64,000 nt of DNA. Origin: Pedobacter sp. R20-19. Lineage in GTDB: Bacteria > Bacteroidota > Bacteroidia > Sphingobacteriales > Sphingobacteriaceae. The notes beneath the pieces were generated by a model. That model saw only the letters and a list, made by a program, of their open reading frames with translations. It had not been told where the DNA came from and did not search any database. Positions 61,501 through 64,000 of this stretch are shown piece by piece. Location: positions 310,001-374,000 of the forward strand of contig NZ_JCKI01000003.1 of assembly GCF_000708265.2 (NCBI RefSeq), read 5' to 3'. Within the stretch, counting starts at the first letter, position 1; every line of letters begins with the position of its first letter. The translations under genes and the position numbers were made by a program.

Positions 61501-64000
61501 TTAAAATGAAACCTGTAAACCTGCGGTGTAAATACTTACCGGGGGCATTGAAAACCCTTTTGTTTCAGGGTCAAAGCCGTCGTATGAGGTAATGGTGAAC
61601 AGGTTCTGTCCCTGAACATACAGGGTGATATTGTTGAATTTCCAGCTTTTGAGCAAGTCTTTGAAGTTATATCTTACAGAAACATTCTTCAGCCTGATGA
61701 ATGAAGCATCGCCCCAAACCGCATTTGACAGGCGATAATTGTTCTGGTATGCCGTGTAGATCGGTTTACCGGCAGTTGAACTTGCACCCGGGATCACTGC
61801 CGGAACACCTGGCGTTGTCCATCTTTCAAGCGCGCTCAAGTCTTTGTTTCTGAGTGCAGAACCATTGGAATAACTCAGATAACCATAGTTTAACAGTGGC
61901 CCCTCCTGTTTTACAAACTGGAAGAAGAAATCAAAACTGAAGTTTTTATAGGTGAAACTGTTCTGTATGCCGCCATAAAATTCAGGCATCGTATTTCCGA
62001 TCACGATAAGATCAGCCGGATCGGTAATGGCTTTATCTCCGTTAAGATCCCTGAACTCAGGTACACCGCTTTGCGGGTTTATGCCCAGAAAATCAAAACC
62101 CATTACGATCGATAAAGGCTGGCCGATGACGTATTTGGCGGCATTTGCTGAATTTTTCAGGTCTGGGTATGCCAGTAGTTTGGTTTTGGCTAAGGAAAGG
62201 TTGAAGGAAGTATTCCACGAAAAAGCTTTGCCTCTGATGTTGATCGAACTCAGCTCGAATTCCCAGCCTTTATTCTCTACCAAGGCAGGTAAATTGGCCT
62301 GGTAACTGGTAAATCCAGATTGCGAGGAAAGCGTGCTTCCGATCAACTGGTTATCTGAACGGTTGCGATAGAAATTGGTCGTCAATAGTAACCTTTCATT
62401 AAAAAAACCAAGGTCTAAACCGGCTTCCAGCTTCCGGTTTACTTCCCAACTGTAATCCGGGTTTGGGAAACGGCTGGGTGATATTCCCCCTATGCCGCCA
62501 TACGGGTAAGAGGTAGGCGTCCAGCTGTCCAAAAACTGATAATCACCGATCTGGTCATTCCCTACCGTACCAAAACTTCCCCTTAGTTTACCAAAACTCA
62601 GGAAAGGAAGATTTTCTTTTACAAAAGTCTCATTGCTAAACAACCAGGCTGCACCCACGGCACCAAAATTTCCGAAACGGTTATTGGGACCAAACTTGGA
62701 AGACCCGTCCCTGCGGAAGGTACCGTTTACGATATATTTTTCGTCCCAGTTATAGGTAAGCCTTCCAAAAACTGATGTATAACGGTATTTGGTATAGCTA
62801 TAACTTCTTGGTGTGATCAGTGTAGCTGCCTTAATGTTATCCAATTGCAGATCGCTGATATAACCGCTTCCGGTTACACCTTGTCCTTCTCTCAGGCTGT
62901 GTTGCCAGGTTCCACCCACTAAAGCGGAAAGACTGCCTTTGCCCAATTTAATATGATAGTTGAGCTGAGGCTCAACGATGTATGAATTTAGGTTACCAGT
63001 TCCATAGTTCGCGCTGCTCCCGGTGTAATTGACCGGGTTAAAGCCCAGTTTTGGAAGCGTTTGGGTCTGTTTCATATCCATCCTGTTAAAACCGGCGCTT
63101 ACTTTAGCGGTAAGGCCCTTTAAAAATTGATAGCTCAAAGTGGTATTGCCGAAAATATTGGTGGTGTTACTGACATTTGTACGTTCAAAGTATGCCATCG
63201 GATTTTGTTCATTTCCCACCCAATAGTAATTACCATTGGGATCATAGATCGGGAAATTTGGCGACAGATTAAAAAAGCTGGTTACATCACTCTGTAAGGT
63301 ATTATTTTCATCGAGTGTATATTTCAAAGAACTGGTAAACTGAAATTTTTGATCAAGGGAACTATGGTTCAGCGACATGTTCAATGCCCCTCTTTTATAG
63401 CCCAGATTACCTGGCAAGACGATTTTCTCGTCCCGGTAGGTTCCGCTGATCAGGTATTTAGTCTGCGCTGTACCGCCACTAAGCCCCAACTGAAGTTCAG
63501 AAAGATTGGCTGAATTACCGATTAATAGATCCTGCCAGTTCTGATCAAGATTCTGGTCCCATAATAACAGATCAGGCGCCTGTGCATCTGTTGGGGTCAC
63601 CGCGTCCTTGGTATAAGCCTCACGCCTCATGGCCAGGTATTGAGTACCGTCAAGCATTTTCACCCGTTTACTGACCGTGGAGATTCCTGAATATACATTC
63701 GCTGTAAACTCCGGCTTGCCAGACTTCCCTGTTTTAGTGGTAATCAAAATCACGCCGTTTGCTCCCCTGGAACCGTATATTGCCGTCGCGTCTGCGTCTT
63801 TTAACACGTCGATCTGCTCGATATCGGCTGGGTTGATACTGGCTAAAGGACTTTGGCTCCCATTTGCGCCAGCGAACTGACTGAGGCTTTCCGAAATAAA
63901 GGGCACACCATCCACAATGTATAAGGGCGCAGTACCTCCGGTGATCGAATTTTGTCCCCGCAGGCGTACATTGTAAGCTGAACCCGGATAACCGGTAACC
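61501..64000 (-). CDS. SusC/RagA-family TonB-dependent transporter, 5' end outside window
   Basis: A TonB-dependent importer whose coding frame remains open to the right edge, so the start and N-terminal domains (signal, carboxypeptidase-like, possible STN) are not visible. At the edge it reads VTGYPGSAYNVRLRGQNSI, a plug segment, followed by YIVDGVPF and DADATAIYGSRGANG. The barrel continues to the C-terminal AGLQVSF. It is the first visible gene of the operon with susD and the TlpA-like gene. The GTG at 63915 is internal, not a start. Confidence 0.95.
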   Translation of the reverse strand, partial: VTGYPGSAYNVRLRGQNSITGGTAPLYIVDGVPFISESLSQFAGANGSQSPLASINPADIEQIDVLKDADATAIYGSRGANGVILITTKTGKSGKPEFTANVYSGISTVSKRVKMLDGTQYLAMRREAYTKDAVTPTDAQAPDLLLWDQNLDQNWQDLLIGNSANLSELQLGLSGGTAQTKYLISGTYRDEKIVLPGNLGYKRGALNMSLNHSSLDQKFQFTSSLKYTLDENNTLQSDVTSFFNLSPNFPIYDPNGNYYWVGNEQNPMAYFERTNVSNTTNIFGNTTLSYQFLKGLTAKVSAGFNRMDMKQTQTLPKLGFNPVNYTGSSANYGTGNLNSYIVEPQLNYHIKLGKGSLSALVGGTWQHSLREGQGVTGSGYISDLQLDNIKAATLITPRSYSYTKYRYTSVFGRLTYNWDEKYIVNGTFRRDGSSKFGPNNRFGNFGAVGAAWLFSNETFVKENLPFLSFGKLRGSFGTVGNDQIGDYQFLDSWTPTSYPYGGIGGISPSRFPNPDYSWEVNRKLEAGLDLGFFNERLLLTTNFYRNRSDNQLIGSTLSSQSGFTSYQANLPALVENKGWEFELSSINIRGKAFSWNTSFNLSLAKTKLLAYPDLKNSANAAKYVIGQPLSIVMGFDFLGINPQSGVPEFRDLNGDKAITDPADLIVIGNTMPEFYGGIQNSFTYKNFSFDFFFQFVKQEGPLLNYGYLSYSNGSALRNKDLSALERWTTPGVPAVIPGASSTAGKPIYTAYQNNYRLSNAVWGDASFIRLKNVSVRYNFKDLLKSWKFNNITLYVQGQNLFTITSYDGFDPETKGFSMPPVSIYTAGLQVSF

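Noticed and set aside
63913..63915. GTG as the start codon of the right-hand SusC gene
   Set aside because: The frame continues upstream to the window edge with a textbook plug sequence (YNVRLRG), so this GTG encodes the Val of YIVDGVPF.
1..64000. CRISPR arrays, tRNA or rRNA genes
   Set aside because: No direct-repeat array, cloverleaf or rRNA-like sequence was noticed while reading; a tRNAscan-SE or CRISPR search was not possible here.

Overview
The window reads as a chromosome segment of a Bacteroidota bacterium, most likely a Sphingobacteriaceae member such as Pedobacter or Mucilaginibacter. The evidence is two SusC/SusD systems, a FecR/ECF-sigma pair controlling an STN-type SusC, TAnnTTTG-type -7 promoter elements, many TonB-dependent receptors and the general style of the lipoprotein signals. 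No rRNA, tRNA or CRISPR array was seen.

Left part (1-7.8 kb): a minus-strand nutrient-uptake locus: ECF sigma factor, FecR anti-sigma, SusC with an STN domain, SusD, and a zinc metalloprotease (DUF5117/5118 type) running off the left edge. From 8.85 to 15.8 kb lies a compact cobalamin-sparing island. Two separate cobalamin riboswitches, each behind a Bacteroidota-type promoter, precede (a) queH, the B12-independent epoxyqueuosine reductase, plus an uncharacterised gene overlapping its end, and (b) mesX-mesD (DUF1852 partner and folate-independent core-MetE methionine synthase), a BASS-family symporter and an Old Yellow Enzyme. An Lrp/AsnC gene sits between them. Decayed fragments (nhaA) follow, then a complete RND efflux operon (16.7-22.5 kb).

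Centre (24.5-43.7 kb): an AT-rich accessory island. Its core is an unusual thiotemplate set: a free-standing condensation domain, a free acyl carrier protein, an ATP-grasp ligase, a GT-B glycosyltransferase, a radical SAM/SPASM enzyme and a luciferase-like flavin monooxygenase. An ABC exporter, two GT2 glycosyltransferases, an NAD-dependent epimerase and a TonB receptor flank it. No adenylation domain, thioesterase, ketosynthase or phosphopantetheinyl transferase is visible. A surface-glycan module follows: polysaccharide pyruvyl transferase, FrhB-like iron-sulfur flavoprotein and a GT4 glycosyltransferase. I regard this as the candidate undescribed system: a glycosylated, ACP-tethered small molecule made without a canonical NRPS module.

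Right part: 43.7-50.6 kb is a decay zone (broken TonB receptor, sigma-factor fragment, MltG fragment, a frameshifted IS3-family element, short imperfect repeats) around an intact M1 aminopeptidase-like gene and a methyltransferase. From 51 kb on the genes look ordinary: a TspO-like membrane protein, an STM3941-like protein, an AraC regulator with an FAD monooxygenase, and a divergent nitroreductase/HxlR pair with a clear operator. The window ends in a second SusC-SusD-TlpA-thioredoxin operon whose SusC runs off the right edge.
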